A stretch of 64,000 nt of DNA, taken from positions 62,001 through 126,000 of the forward strand of contig NZ_QXIO01000010.1 in the NCBI RefSeq assembly GCF_003545765.1. Direction: 5' to 3'. The notes beneath the pieces were generated by a model. That model did not search any database. It saw nothing but the letters and a program-made list of their open reading frames with translations, and was not told the DNA's origin. Position numbers and translations under genes: made by a program. The stretch comes from Colwellia sp. RSH04 (GTDB taxonomy: Bacteria > Pseudomonadota > Gammaproteobacteria > Enterobacterales > Alteromonadaceae). Below are positions 50,468 to 59,117 of this stretch, piece by piece (the stretch's first letter is position 1; the number at the start of each line of letters is the position of its first letter).

Positions 50468-51841
50468 TCAATAATTCAGACCTGCATACCTTTGGGTATA
50501 ACGCTTAATGGTGTAACCGCAAAAAATAGCACCAGTGAATATAGTGATAAAAATTGGCATCCAAGAAATTATTGAATCAACACCACTTTGCATAACTTCT
50601 AAGCTAGCTAACAAAAACAGGAAGAAATTAAATACAATAATGAACACGTATTTCTGAATAGCTTGTGAATGATTACTCCAGCTAAAAAACATTAAAGCGC
50701 AGTTAAGTAAACAGAATAACAATGCTAGTAAACAGACTTTCATGTAATTCACCCAAGTTAAATGTTCAAAAGTTATCACCGTAATTGCTACTAAAAAAGC
50801 AACAAATACTAATAATGAGGCTTGATTCACTAGCACGTATTTAACAAATGCTTTAGCAAACGTTTGCTTGTTTTTAAAACGAGGTAGTATTGATAACCTA
50901 GCTAAATAACTCCGTTTATTATTCACCATTTGAAATAAAGTAATAGAGGCGGTACCAATTAAAATCGCAGGTACAATGGTGATCATAGGAATAACGGCTA
51001 CGTAGTTTTTTTCATCAATAAATAATGCGACGCCACACAATATCAACGTTGCTAAAGACCAAGCAATATAAGAATGCTTGCTAAAAGAAGCGGTACTTTG
51101 ACAACTAATGGCAATCAGTTTTCTCATTGAGAGCTTTGTTTTGTTTTCTTCAGCTTCTGTGATATTACTCCGCTCATGATTAAAGTTTAAATTACTCCAC
51201 CATCGCATAAAAATATTTTGTGTTGCTGGTGGTATATGATCTTGTGCGACCAATGTTCTATCGATGCTTGCATTTACCATTAGCATCATTTTAGCAATAT
51301 GTTCGCTATGTTTTCGATAGACAACCAATTTATTAAGCGACTGCCAAGCCCAAACTGCAATAACAGGTAAAGCGAAGGCAAAGTAACTCATCACTTGTTC
51401 AAAAGTTATCTCTATATTTAAAGCTTCCGAACATAGCGGTGTTAGCATAATAAGAAAAAATAGTATTTGATATTTTGGCTGGTAAACCATGGCTATCATC
51501 AACATTGCACTTACTAACATAATAGATAACAAACCTAACCAACTCATAACATTAGGTAATAATAAGAGCGTGGGGAGAAAACTTATTAACAATATACTTA
51601 TCAATGCCGTTTTTAATTGCGATGAAAATCCGGGCAACACCGCAGCTATTTGGCTATGCGTTAGCAATGGTAATCGCATAGACACAATTAAATATAAACT
51701 TAGGTTACTTAAACCTAATAATGAAATTAACAAGGGTGATTTTTGTTCAAAGTCTATTGTAAATCTAAGCCATAGAGCTACTAGCCAAAGCACAAGAATA
51801 AATATCCTGGCATACCAGCCATGAATTAAAATACTTTTCAT
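50468..51841 (-). CDS. ABC transporter membrane protein, substrate unknown
   Basis: A 457-aa polytopic protein with about 10-12 membrane segments, for example ILVLWLVALWLRFTIDF near the start and YVFIIVFNFFLFLLASLEVM near the end. It has no strong family signature that I can name. Its start overlaps the ATPase stop (ATGA), so it is the likely permease of that ATPase. The arrangement regulator, ATPase, permease is that of YtrA-type systems, some of which handle cell-envelope-active compounds; the substrate here cannot be told. A hydrophilic loop of some 60 residues (AEENKTKLSMRKLIA region) lies on one side of the membrane. Confidence 0.75.
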   Translation of the reverse strand: MKSILIHGWYARIFILVLWLVALWLRFTIDFEQKSPLLISLLGLSNLSLYLIVSMRLPLLTHSQIAAVLPGFSSQLKTALISILLISFLPTLLLLPNVMSWLGLLSIMLVSAMLMIAMVYQPKYQILFFLIMLTPLCSEALNIEITFEQVMSYFAFALPVIAVWAWQSLNKLVVYRKHSEHIAKMMLMVNASIDRTLVAQDHIPPATQNIFMRWWSNLNFNHERSNITEAEENKTKLSMRKLIAISCQSTASFSKHSYIAWSLATLILCGVALFIDEKNYVAVIPMITIVPAILIGTASITLFQMVNNKRSYLARLSILPRFKNKQTFAKAFVKYVLVNQASLLVFVAFLVAITVITFEHLTWVNYMKVCLLALLFCLLNCALMFFSWSNHSQAIQKYVFIIVFNFFLFLLASLEVMQSGVDSIISWMPIFITIFTGAIFCGYTIKRYTQRYAGLNY

Positions 51842-52707
51842 GATGCGGTGATCTCCAAAAAGATATCTTCTAACCCCATTGGGCTTACATCAATTTTTAT
51901 ACCTTGTTGCTGAAGTTCTTGCAGCCACCTTTCATCTATTTTTTTAACGACGCAATAAGTATTATCTCCTTTAACTTCGACTCTAAGGGCATTTGGGATA
52001 TGCTGCTGAGTAAGCTGTTTACCATGTAATGTTAGCCTTACAACATTTTCTTTAGTTTTATCTAAATCATCAAAATAACAAATAGTGCCTTTATCTAAAA
52101 TAGCGATCTTACTTGCAAGACGCTCCAAATCTGAAGTGATATGAGTTGAAAAAATAACAGTGATATTTTCATCACAAGCTAAGTTAACTAATTCTTTCAA
52201 TAAATCTCTTCTACCAGCAGGATCTAAAGCTGATGCAGGTTCATCAAAAACAAGTAATTCAGGTCTTGAAGCCAAGGCTAAAGTAATTAATACTTTTTGA
52301 GCTTGCCCAGGTGAAAGTTCAACCATTTTTTTACGGGGGTCTATTTGCCATTTATCAAGGTAGTAGCAAACTTTTTCATCAGACCATTGTTGATAAAATT
52401 GCTTTCTAAACTTAATTAAATCAGTGACCGACAACCAACTAATTTCATCATTTTCTTGAGGGACATACCCTATTCTTTCTTTTGAAGCGATACTCAAGCT
52501 CATATGTGCTTCATTAAATATAGATATTTTGCCACTATCGATATCATCTATGTTTAACAAGCTTTTTAATAAGGTAGATTTACCCGCACCGTTTTTTCCT
52601 AATAAACCAACGATATCACCTTGATTAATGGTCCAATTTAATCTAGATAAAACAGGCTGGTTATCAAATGACTTATTTAGGTTTTCAATTGAAATTACTG
52701 CAGACAT
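51838..52707 (-). CDS. ABC transporter ATP-binding protein
   Basis: A 289-aa ABC ATPase: Walker A GLLGKNGAGKSTLLKSLL, Q-loop IGYVPQENDEISW, the signature VELSPGQAQKVLITLALA (a variant of LSGGQ, with Pro and Ala), Walker B ELLVFDEPASALDP and the His switch IFSTHITSD. The C-terminal ~80 residues form an extra domain (VRLTHGKQLTQQHIPNALRVE-type; in this protein TLHGKQLTQQ). The layout is that of CcmA/YtrB exporters. It sits between the GntR gene (3 bp upstream) and the permease (4-bp overlap). Confidence 0.92.
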   Translation of the reverse strand: MSAVISIENLNKSFDNQPVLSRLNWTINQGDIVGLLGKNGAGKSTLLKSLLNIDDIDSGKISIFNEAHMSLSIASKERIGYVPQENDEISWLSVTDLIKFRKQFYQQWSDEKVCYYLDKWQIDPRKKMVELSPGQAQKVLITLALASRPELLVFDEPASALDPAGRRDLLKELVNLACDENITVIFSTHITSDLERLASKIAILDKGTICYFDDLDKTKENVVRLTLHGKQLTQQHIPNALRVEVKGDNTYCVVKKIDERWLQELQQQGIKIDVSPMGLEDIFLEITAS

Positions 52708-52710
52708 TAT

Positions 52711-53112
52711 TTACTCCTTTATCTCGGATTGGTTACGTTCTGTGATTATCTTTTCTTTAAATAACGCTGTTAGCTCACTATTAGATAACCCCATTAATGC
52801 CGCCTCTTTCAGTAATTCATCAATCATTTCTGTAATCACAGATAACCTCTCTTGATTTGATTTTTTTTGTTCTTTTTTTGCTACTGCCATGCCCTTACCA
52901 CGTAAGCGAGTAAGTACTCCCCTTTCTTCGAGCAACCCATATGCCTTTGATACTGTCATTGGGTTAACTTCTAACTCCGAAGCAACTTGCCTAACCGAAG
53001 GTAAAATTTCACCCTGTGTAAAGATGCCCGTTAGGATCATTCGCTCTATTTGCGTACATAACTGTTTATAAATAGGTATCCCTGAACTTACTGAAATTGA
53101 AAATTGTTTCAC
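52711..53112 (-). CDS. YtrA-type GntR transcriptional regulator
   Basis: A 133-aa repressor of the YtrA subfamily of GntR: winged helix (SGIPIYKQLCTQIERMIL, LPSVRQVASELEVNPMTVSK, YGLLEERGVLTRLRGKGMAV) and a short helical tail for dimerisation instead of a metabolite-binding domain. GTG at 53112 is chosen as start because the product then begins directly with the fold (VKQFSISVSSG) and AGG lies upstream; the longer frame would add 20 unlikely residues. It heads the operon with the ABC genes, and a palindrome upstream is a probable operator, so autoregulation is likely. Confidence 0.88.
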   Translation of the reverse strand: MKQFSISVSSGIPIYKQLCTQIERMILTGIFTQGEILPSVRQVASELEVNPMTVSKAYGLLEERGVLTRLRGKGMAVAKKEQKKSNQERLSVITEMIDELLKEAALMGLSNSELTALFKEKIITERNQSEIKE

Positions 53113-53133
53113 TTTAACAAACCTAAAAACATA

Positions 53134-53155
53134 GTGTATCAACACAATAATACAC
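53134..53155. promoter_or_regulatory. Candidate operator of the GntR regulator
   Basis: GTGTAT-N10-ATACAC, a perfect 6-bp inverted repeat with ten-base spacing, 22-43 bp upstream of the GTG start of the regulator. The size fits a dimeric winged-helix regulator and the place fits autorepression. Binding itself is inferred. Confidence 0.55.
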
Positions 53156-53287
53156 CAATACAGATAAAGCAATTTTTCTTGTTGAGTAAGTACCTACTAA
53201 AAAGTTGAACTATGTCAAAGCTATGAGATAACTACGTGCTATAACAGGTACTGTGTAATCCTTCCATCATGCCAAGGTTGAAATATT

Positions 53288-54121
53288 ATGATTGAACTAG
53301 ATAGTAAAAAAATGGCTGCAGTAGTTGCTAGTTACCAAGTTCCTGTCAAACCTGAAATATTAAGTGAGATTCAGAACCTGATGGATGTCGAAGAGCCCGA
53401 TATGGAATTAATCGCTCAATTAATCAGTAATGATGTTGGTTTATCTGCTGCTATTTTAAAGATAATTAACTCACCTTTTTATGGCATGAACCGAAGAATA
53501 TCTGAAATTAAGCAAGCAGTAATGATGCTAGGGCTAAATACCATTAATGCGTTGGTTACCACTATTTTACTCAAATCATCTTTTCAGGGAGAAGCAAGTA
53601 TCTCTTTAGAGCGTTTTTGGGATGATGCCCTTGATGTTGCCAATGCAATGACATTTATTGGTAACAAGATTAAAAGTAAAATTCCCGTCGATTTGCTTTA
53701 TACCATCGGATTATTTCATGACTGTGGTATTCCACTTCTTGCGCTCAAGTTTAGTGACTACAAAGATATTCTTATTGAAGCAAATAGTGCAGGAGAAACC
53801 TCTATTGCCTTAGAAGAAAAAAACTATAGCACCAACCATGCAGTGTTAGGTTATTACGTTGCCTCTTCTTGGCACTTACCTAAAGATATTTGCCAGTTAA
53901 TTTTACAGCATCATGATGAAAAATACCTTTCCTCCATTACAGGGAGTCAAGATCAATTAGCCTTTGCAGCTCTTAAAGCTGCTGAAAATATGGTAGAACG
54001 AGTGAAGCGCTTTAAAATATCACCTGATTGGCACTTGTATTCAGAGCAAGTTTTAAGCGTTTTAGGTATTAGTGAAGAAGATTACACTGATTTAGAAGAA
54101 GACTACAATGAAATACTATAA
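53288..54121 (+). CDS. HDOD domain protein (first of two)
   Basis: A 277-aa protein that is almost wholly an HDOD domain: residues 20-220 include DVGLSAAILKIINSPFYGM and GLFHDCGIPLLALKFSDY with an intact His144-Asp145 pair, and VASSWHLPKDICQLILQHHD. HDOD proteins are signalling modules related to HD phosphohydrolases, but usually without catalysis; roles in cyclic-di-GMP or stress signalling are known for some. No output domain is attached. A close paralog lies at 60672. It stands alone between the GntR operon and fabV. Confidence 0.88.
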   Translation: MIELDSKKMAAVVASYQVPVKPEILSEIQNLMDVEEPDMELIAQLISNDVGLSAAILKIINSPFYGMNRRISEIKQAVMMLGLNTINALVTTILLKSSFQGEASISLERFWDDALDVANAMTFIGNKIKSKIPVDLLYTIGLFHDCGIPLLALKFSDYKDILIEANSAGETSIALEEKNYSTNHAVLGYYVASSWHLPKDICQLILQHHDEKYLSSITGSQDQLAFAALKAAENMVERVKRFKISPDWHLYSEQVLSVLGISEEDYTDLEEDYNEIL

Positions 54122-54137
54122 CCCCCACTAAAAAACA

Positions 54138-54166
54138 AAACCCTTTTGCCAACGGCAAAAGGGTTT
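54138..54166. terminator. Bidirectional terminator between HDOD gene 1 and fabV
   Basis: AAACCCTTTTGCC-AAC-GGCAAAAGGGTTT, a 13-bp perfect stem with a 3-base loop, 17 bp past the HDOD stop and 32 bp past the end of fabV on the opposite strand. Confidence 0.9.
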
Positions 54167-54197
54167 AAACATAGCAATGATATTAAGCTAGTAATTT

Positions 54198-55388
54198 TTA
54201 TACTAAATGATTAATGACTAATTCAGGGCTAACATCAGCATCATAATCAACACCATCAACACCAAACCCAAAGAGTTTTAAGAATTCAGCATGGTAACCA
54301 ACATAATCGGTTAGTTCATCGATAGTATCAGTATCAACAGTATTCCAAATGTCCGTGACTCGGTGCTGAACGCTGTCCTCAAGTTCTTTATAGTTTTGGC
54401 GGAATCGACCTTGCTCATCTAAACGAGGGCTATCGCTATAGATGTTCTCTTGAAAAAGATTCGAAATTTGCTCAATACACCCTTCATACGTTCCATCAGC
54501 TTTCATTACTTTAAACATTGCTGAAATGTACAATGGCATAATAGGTATAGCCGAACTTGCTTGTGTTACCACAGCGTTTAACGACGTAACACGTGCTTGA
54601 CCATTTAATGAAGCTGTTACTTCATTGATAGCAGTTGCTGCTCTATCTAAATCTTCTTTCGCTTTACCAATGGTCGCTTTACCGTATATTGGCCAAGTAA
54701 GCTCTTTGCCGATATAGGTATAAGCAACTGTTTTAACACCTTCTGCTAATACGCCAGCATCATTTAGTGCGTTCATCCATAATTCCCAATCTGCACCACC
54801 CATTACATCGATAGTACCTTGGATTTCAGCATCATTAGCCGCTTCGACAGATACTTCATCAATAACACGCTTAGAAGTGTTTAAGTTTTTGGTCGTAACA
54901 CTTTGCCCAATTGGCTTTAATGTCGATGAGTATACTTCACCAGTGTCAGGATCAGTTCTACGTGGTGAAGCTAAAGAATAAACAACTAAGTCTATTTTTC
55001 CCATATCAGCTTTTATTGTTTCTATCGCTTGGGCTTTTACTTCATGCGAGAAAGCATCACCATTGATATTCTTTGAGTATATACCAGCTTCATCAGCTGC
55101 TTGTTGAAAAGCAGCCGTATTATACCAACCAGCACTTGCTGTTTTCTTTTCTGTTGGTGGCTTTTCAAAGAAAATACCTAATGTTTTAGCATTGTGGCCA
55201 AATGCTGACGTAATACGAGATGCCAAACCATAACCCGTTGATGCACCGATAACTAAAACATTTTTAGGGCCATCTGCAGTGTAAGCTTGCTCTTTAACAT
55301 ATTCTATTTGCTCATTAACATGAGCTTTACAACCAATAGGGTGAGCATTAGTACAAATAAAACCACGAATTTTTGGTTTAATAACCAT
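54198..55388 (-). CDS. fabV: Enoyl-[ACP] reductase FabV
   Basis: NADH-dependent enoyl-ACP (trans-2-enoyl-CoA) reductase, the last step of fatty acid elongation; the FabV type resists triclosan. The 396-aa product starts MVIKPKIRGFICTNAHPIGC and has the nucleotide loop VIGASTGYGLASRI, the SLASPRRTDPDTGEVYSS stretch and the active-site Tyr and Lys in YTYIGKELTWPIYGKATIGK (Y-x8-K). No neighbour is linked functionally. Whether a FabI also exists cannot be judged from this window. Confidence 0.96.
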   Translation of the reverse strand: MVIKPKIRGFICTNAHPIGCKAHVNEQIEYVKEQAYTADGPKNVLVIGASTGYGLASRITSAFGHNAKTLGIFFEKPPTEKKTASAGWYNTAAFQQAADEAGIYSKNINGDAFSHEVKAQAIETIKADMGKIDLVVYSLASPRRTDPDTGEVYSSTLKPIGQSVTTKNLNTSKRVIDEVSVEAANDAEIQGTIDVMGGADWELWMNALNDAGVLAEGVKTVAYTYIGKELTWPIYGKATIGKAKEDLDRAATAINEVTASLNGQARVTSLNAVVTQASSAIPIMPLYISAMFKVMKADGTYEGCIEQISNLFQENIYSDSPRLDEQGRFRQNYKELEDSVQHRVTDIWNTVDTDTIDELTDYVGYHAEFLKLFGFGVDGVDYDADVSPELVINHLV

Positions 55389-55527
55389 AAGAAAACCTTT
55401 TGCTTTTGTTTATTGCTAACTTAACAACTATCAAGTTAGCTTGAATATAAAAAATTGCTGCTTAGTTTACCCTGCTTTTCTTACAAAGAGGTACGAGCAG
55501 TTAACGTTCAAGAAAGCTAACGAGCGA

Positions 55528-55842
55528 TTATTTACCGCCTCCTAAACATTTTGGTGATAACGGGGTGTTATCAGCATAGTGTTCACGCCACTCTTTCTCA
55601 GTGTAGGTATGTAACGCCAACGCATGAATATGTTCAGCTAACTCATGAGCTAACACTTTATTGACTGCACGATGACGTTTAATTAATCGCTGTTCCTCAA
55701 ACTCAGAAGAAACGATTATGACTTTAAAATGTGACTCACTACCAGGTGGCACATTATGCTGATTACTCTCATTAACGACATCTAAAACTACAGGAGATAA
55801 TGCAGATGTTAATTTTTGTACAATAATTGATTCAATAGTCAT
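55528..55842 (-). CDS. bolA: BolA family protein
   Basis: Small protein that partners monothiol glutaredoxins in Fe-S cluster handling and, in E. coli, regulates shape and biofilm genes. The 104-aa product has the class II fold with [20 protein letters not shown], the invariant RHRAVNKVL and [19 protein letters not shown] with the conserved His. The position near yajG and ampG matches the bolA-yajG-ampG cluster of enterobacteria, here with bolA on the other strand. Confidence 0.93.
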   Translation of the reverse strand: MTIESIIVQKLTSALSPVVLDVVNESNQHNVPPGSESHFKVIIVSSEFEEQRLIKRHRAVNKVLAHELAEHIHALALHTYTEKEWREHYADNTPLSPKCLGGGK

Positions 55843-56055
55843 AGTAGACTCATAGCTGATGATTACAACCCATTAATTCTAGCTGATTTAAACGACTGAC
55901 TCATCTATTAATTGATAATAATTACAACTCAGTGAATGATAAGGTTTAACTAAAAACCTAGACATTTTTTTACATTTTTTACCTGTAAGACACCGCAAAA
56001 GAAAAACAATTGTGGCACAATAGCCTTTTAATATTCTGCACTTGTAATTTTACTT

Positions 56056-57237
56056 ATGATCAGCCCATTTATTGTTAATGACAAAAACCTATTTCTTACC
56101 CGCTTTCCTGTAGCTCAAGTTAATAGAAGCCTACAAGCTTGGGATTCTGCAGATGAGTATTTGATAAACTACATAAATGAGCAAAACTTGATTACATCAA
56201 CAAGTAACATAGCGGTATTTAATGACACTTTTGGCGCCGTAGCCACTAGCTTAACAGCAACCACCTATTCAGGCACACAAGTCGCTTTAATTAACGATTC
56301 GTTAATTAGTATGAAAGGTATTGCCTATAACATTGAGCAAAATCATTTAGACGACAGTAATATTACACAGCTCAACAGTTTAGAAGCATTACCTAGCAAC
56401 ACCACACTCATTCTTTATAAAATCCCAAAGAGTAAGTCGTTGTTAATTGAACAATTAATTAAAATAAAACAAGTAATGACTGAAAACGTGATATTTATTG
56501 CTGCCGATAGAGCAAAAGAGATTCACAGCTCAACGTTAAAATTATTTGAAAAATATTTAGGAACAACTAAAACATCTTTAGCGGTAAAAAAGGCACGTTT
56601 AGTCTTTTGTCGACTTGATAACCCAGTTGCTCAAACGTCACCTTTCCCCACGACTTGGTCACTGACTCAAAAACCAAAATATTCAGACCAAGAAAGAAGC
56701 TTTACTATTAGCAACCATGCCAATGTTTATTCACGAGACAAACTTGATATTGGTGCTCGATATTTTATTGAAAATTTACCTAAGGTTAAAGCCAATAGCC
56801 AAGTTATTGATTTAGGGTGCGGCAATGGTGTTATAGGCTTAACCATTTTAAAAGAGCAAAGCGAAGCGCAAGTACAGTTTTTTGATGAGTCTTATATGGC
56901 CGTTGAGTCTGCAAAAGAGAATATCAAACAAAACTTACCTTCACTAATGTCTCAATGCAGCTTTCATCTCAACGATTGTCTTGCTGACGTGCCAAGTAGC
57001 AGTGTTGACCTTATTCTGTGTAACCCTCCTTTTCATCAACATACCGCAACAACAGATCATATAGCATGGCAAATGTTTAAAGATAGCTTTCGTGTTTTAA
57101 GAAAAGGCGGTGAGTTACGTATTATTGGTAACAGACAACTTGCCTATCATATTAAATTGCAAAGAATATTTGGCAATGAAAAGTTAATAGCAAGTAATGA
57201 TAAGTTTGTTACTCAATCAGCTATTAAGCGTCAATAA
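56056..57237 (+). CDS. rlmG: 23S rRNA (guanine-1835-N2)-methyltransferase
   Basis: Methylates G1835 of 23S rRNA using S-adenosylmethionine. The 393-aa protein has the two-domain RsmC/RlmG layout: a degenerate N-terminal methylase (LQAWDSADEYLINYINEQ, IAVFNDTFGAVATSL) and the active C-terminal one with NHANVYSRDKLDIGARYFIE, VIDLGCGNGVIGLTIL and the catalytic LILCNPPFHQH. The N-terminal start and length fit RlmG rather than RsmC. It is followed by yajG after 51 bp. Confidence 0.92.
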   Translation: MISPFIVNDKNLFLTRFPVAQVNRSLQAWDSADEYLINYINEQNLITSTSNIAVFNDTFGAVATSLTATTYSGTQVALINDSLISMKGIAYNIEQNHLDDSNITQLNSLEALPSNTTLILYKIPKSKSLLIEQLIKIKQVMTENVIFIAADRAKEIHSSTLKLFEKYLGTTKTSLAVKKARLVFCRLDNPVAQTSPFPTTWSLTQKPKYSDQERSFTISNHANVYSRDKLDIGARYFIENLPKVKANSQVIDLGCGNGVIGLTILKEQSEAQVQFFDESYMAVESAKENIKQNLPSLMSQCSFHLNDCLADVPSSSVDLILCNPPFHQHTATTDHIAWQMFKDSFRVLRKGGELRIIGNRQLAYHIKLQRIFGNEKLIASNDKFVTQSAIKRQ

Positions 57238-57288
57238 AAACGACCTTTTAAATTTACCTTTTATAAAAAGAATCATGGAGAAAAACTC

Positions 57289-57849
57289 ATGCCATCAAAG
57301 ATATTTACTTTAATTTTTTTCATCATTGCCTTAAGCGCTTGTTCATCAGCTCCGAGTCACTTAATTGTCGCGCCAGATGTTGCGGTATCAAACCACCTTA
57401 TTTATGAAAACAAACAAGCGCAATTAACCGTCACAGATATGCGCACTAGCAATCATATTGTTCAAATTCTAAAAGAAGATGAAGCGGCTACCATTTTATC
57501 GTCTCAAGAACGTTTAGAGAATATTATTAAAAAGAACCTCAGTGATAACTGGCAAAAACAAGGTTTAACCATTGCTGCACTTGCTGCGACTTCAATAAAC
57601 ATCAACATTGAGAAAGCCGTTATTAGTGTTGAACAAAAAACAATGAAATATAACACTCAGAGTGAAATAATTATTAACGTTACTATTAATAATGGTGAGC
57701 AAACATTAACAAACACCTTTAAAAACAGAGGCAATAGTGAAGGCGCTTTGCAAGCAGATATTGCGGTATTAGAGCGTGACTTTAATCAAAATTTAAACGC
57801 GCTATTATTAAGCATATTAAACAGTAAAGACATTAAAGCCTTTTTATAA
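57289..57849 (+). CDS. YajG family lipoprotein
   Basis: A 186-aa lipoprotein: signal peptide MPSKIFTLIFFIIALSAC with lipidated Cys18. The remainder matches the YajG family in layout (IVAPDVAVSNHLIYENKQAQ, VTDMRTSNHIVQILKEDEAA, then an alternating region with INNGEQTLTNTFKNRG). Its function is unknown; in enterobacteria it is encoded beside ampG and bolA, as here. It is 24 bp ahead of a cyclophilin gene and probably shares its transcript. Confidence 0.85.
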   Translation: MPSKIFTLIFFIIALSACSSAPSHLIVAPDVAVSNHLIYENKQAQLTVTDMRTSNHIVQILKEDEAATILSSQERLENIIKKNLSDNWQKQGLTIAALAATSININIEKAVISVEQKTMKYNTQSEIIINVTINNGEQTLTNTFKNRGNSEGALQADIAVLERDFNQNLNALLLSILNSKDIKAFL

Positions 57850-57873
57850 TAAATAGTCGGAGTTCAGCATCAC

Positions 57874-58470
57874 ATGAAGCGCAGTGCATTTTACCTTTCA
57901 TTATTTAGTTTGTGTTTGATAAGCCTAATGAGCTTTGCTCAAAATAAAGCGATTGATCCCACTAACATCTACCCTAAAGTAAAGTTAGAAACATCAATGG
58001 GCGTTATTATTGTTGAACTAGACAGAGTTAAAGCACCTATCACTGTTGATAACTTCCTAACTTATGTTGTTACTGGCGAATACAATAACACCATATTTCA
58101 TCGTGTCGTTGAAGGCTTTGTCGTTCAGGGCGGTGGCTACGACGCTAACTTTATCGAGAAAAAGTTAAATGCAGACATCATTAATGAATCAGGTAATGGT
58201 TTAAAAAATGAAGTAGGTACTATCGCCATGGCAAAAGAGAACAGACCTCACACCGCGAATAGACAGTTCTTTTTTAATGTCGCAGATAATACGAATTTAG
58301 ATCCAGGCAGACGTTGGGGATATGCAGTTTTTGGTGCCATCGTTGAGGGTGACGAGGTATTAGAAGCCATTGCTAAAGTAAAAACAGACTATAACGAAAG
58401 CATGGCATGGGAAGATGTCCCTGTTGAACCCGTATTATTAATTAAGGCAACATTATTACCTGCAGAATAA
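57874..58470 (+). CDS. Periplasmic cyclophilin-type peptidyl-prolyl isomerase
   Basis: Catalyses cis-trans isomerisation of prolyl bonds. The 198-aa product has a Sec signal peptide (FYLSLFSLCLISLMSFAQ) and a compact cyclophilin domain: TIFHRVVEGFVVQGGGYDA with the catalytic Arg, then NRQFFFNVADNTNLDPGRRW and YAVFGAIVEGDEVLEAIAKV. With the signal peptide it corresponds to the PpiA type. GGAG precedes the start at suitable distance. Confidence 0.9.
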   Translation: MKRSAFYLSLFSLCLISLMSFAQNKAIDPTNIYPKVKLETSMGVIIVELDRVKAPITVDNFLTYVVTGEYNNTIFHRVVEGFVVQGGGYDANFIEKKLNADIINESGNGLKNEVGTIAMAKENRPHTANRQFFFNVADNTNLDPGRRWGYAVFGAIVEGDEVLEAIAKVKTDYNESMAWEDVPVEPVLLIKATLLPAE

Positions 58471-58504
58471 ATAACGATGAGCCAATCAACTGAATTATAA
58501 AACA

Positions 58505-58536
58505 AAGCTTAACACGCCCTAGAGCTTGTTAAGCTT
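58505..58536 (+). terminator. Inverted repeat after the cyclophilin gene
   Basis: AAGCTTAACA / TGTTAAGCTT with a 12-base loop, 35 bp past the stop and followed by AACAAAGTATTTTTTC. The right arm also begins a second palindrome, TTGTTAAGCTTAACAA (58526-58541). Confidence 0.6.
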
Positions 58537-58708
58537 AACAAAGTATTTTTTCACAGGGTTATCTTACATTTTCATAACAAAAATACTGGCTATTTTTTTG
58601 ACAAAGTACGAAAGATCTCCGATAACTTAAGTAACGTTGAAAATAAATACTTTGTTAGAAATAAAGGAATAAGGAATATAAGGATGCAGGAAGCCTCCTA
58701 GGGGAAAT

Positions 58709-59038
58709 ATGATAATTGAGCAGTTTATCACTAATAAAATCACGCAAATGCATGCCTATGTAAATGCTGTTATCGACAACAAACTTCATTACACTGAATT
58801 AGATCAATTTATTTTAGATACAATGGCTGAGTGGACGCTTTTAAAGGTGGTTGATGAAACACCAAACTCAGCCCAAGAAAGAGTTTTTTGGCATTTAATG
58901 CACGAAATAAGCTTACATGGCGCACAAGCATTAACTCAAGATTTATTCTTTAAGAGCGAAATGAATACCTGTTTAGACTTTTTCAAAGGTACTGGCAGCT
59001 ATCCTATCGATTGTATTGGATGGCGTCCTATTGCTTAA
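58709..59038 (+). CDS. Small soluble protein of unknown function
   Basis: I do not recognise this 109-aa protein. It is acidic and helical (MIIEQFITNKITQMHAYVNA, ELDQFILDTMAEWTLLKVVD, ERVFWHLMHEISLHGAQALT) and ends in DFFKGTGSYPIDCIGWRPIA. GGGGAAA lies upstream of the ATG. There is no signal peptide or membrane segment. It is 80 bp upstream of ampG and could share a transcript. The balanced composition and distinct motifs suggest a genuine conserved gene. Confidence 0.65.
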   Translation: MIIEQFITNKITQMHAYVNAVIDNKLHYTELDQFILDTMAEWTLLKVVDETPNSAQERVFWHLMHEISLHGAQALTQDLFFKSEMNTCLDFFKGTGSYPIDCIGWRPIA

Positions 59039-59117
59039 AAATAATTTCAATCCTTTTGCTGACTAGTTCACTCTGATAAGCTTGATAACATTAACTTTTA
59101 TCGAGCATCTCAAATAA

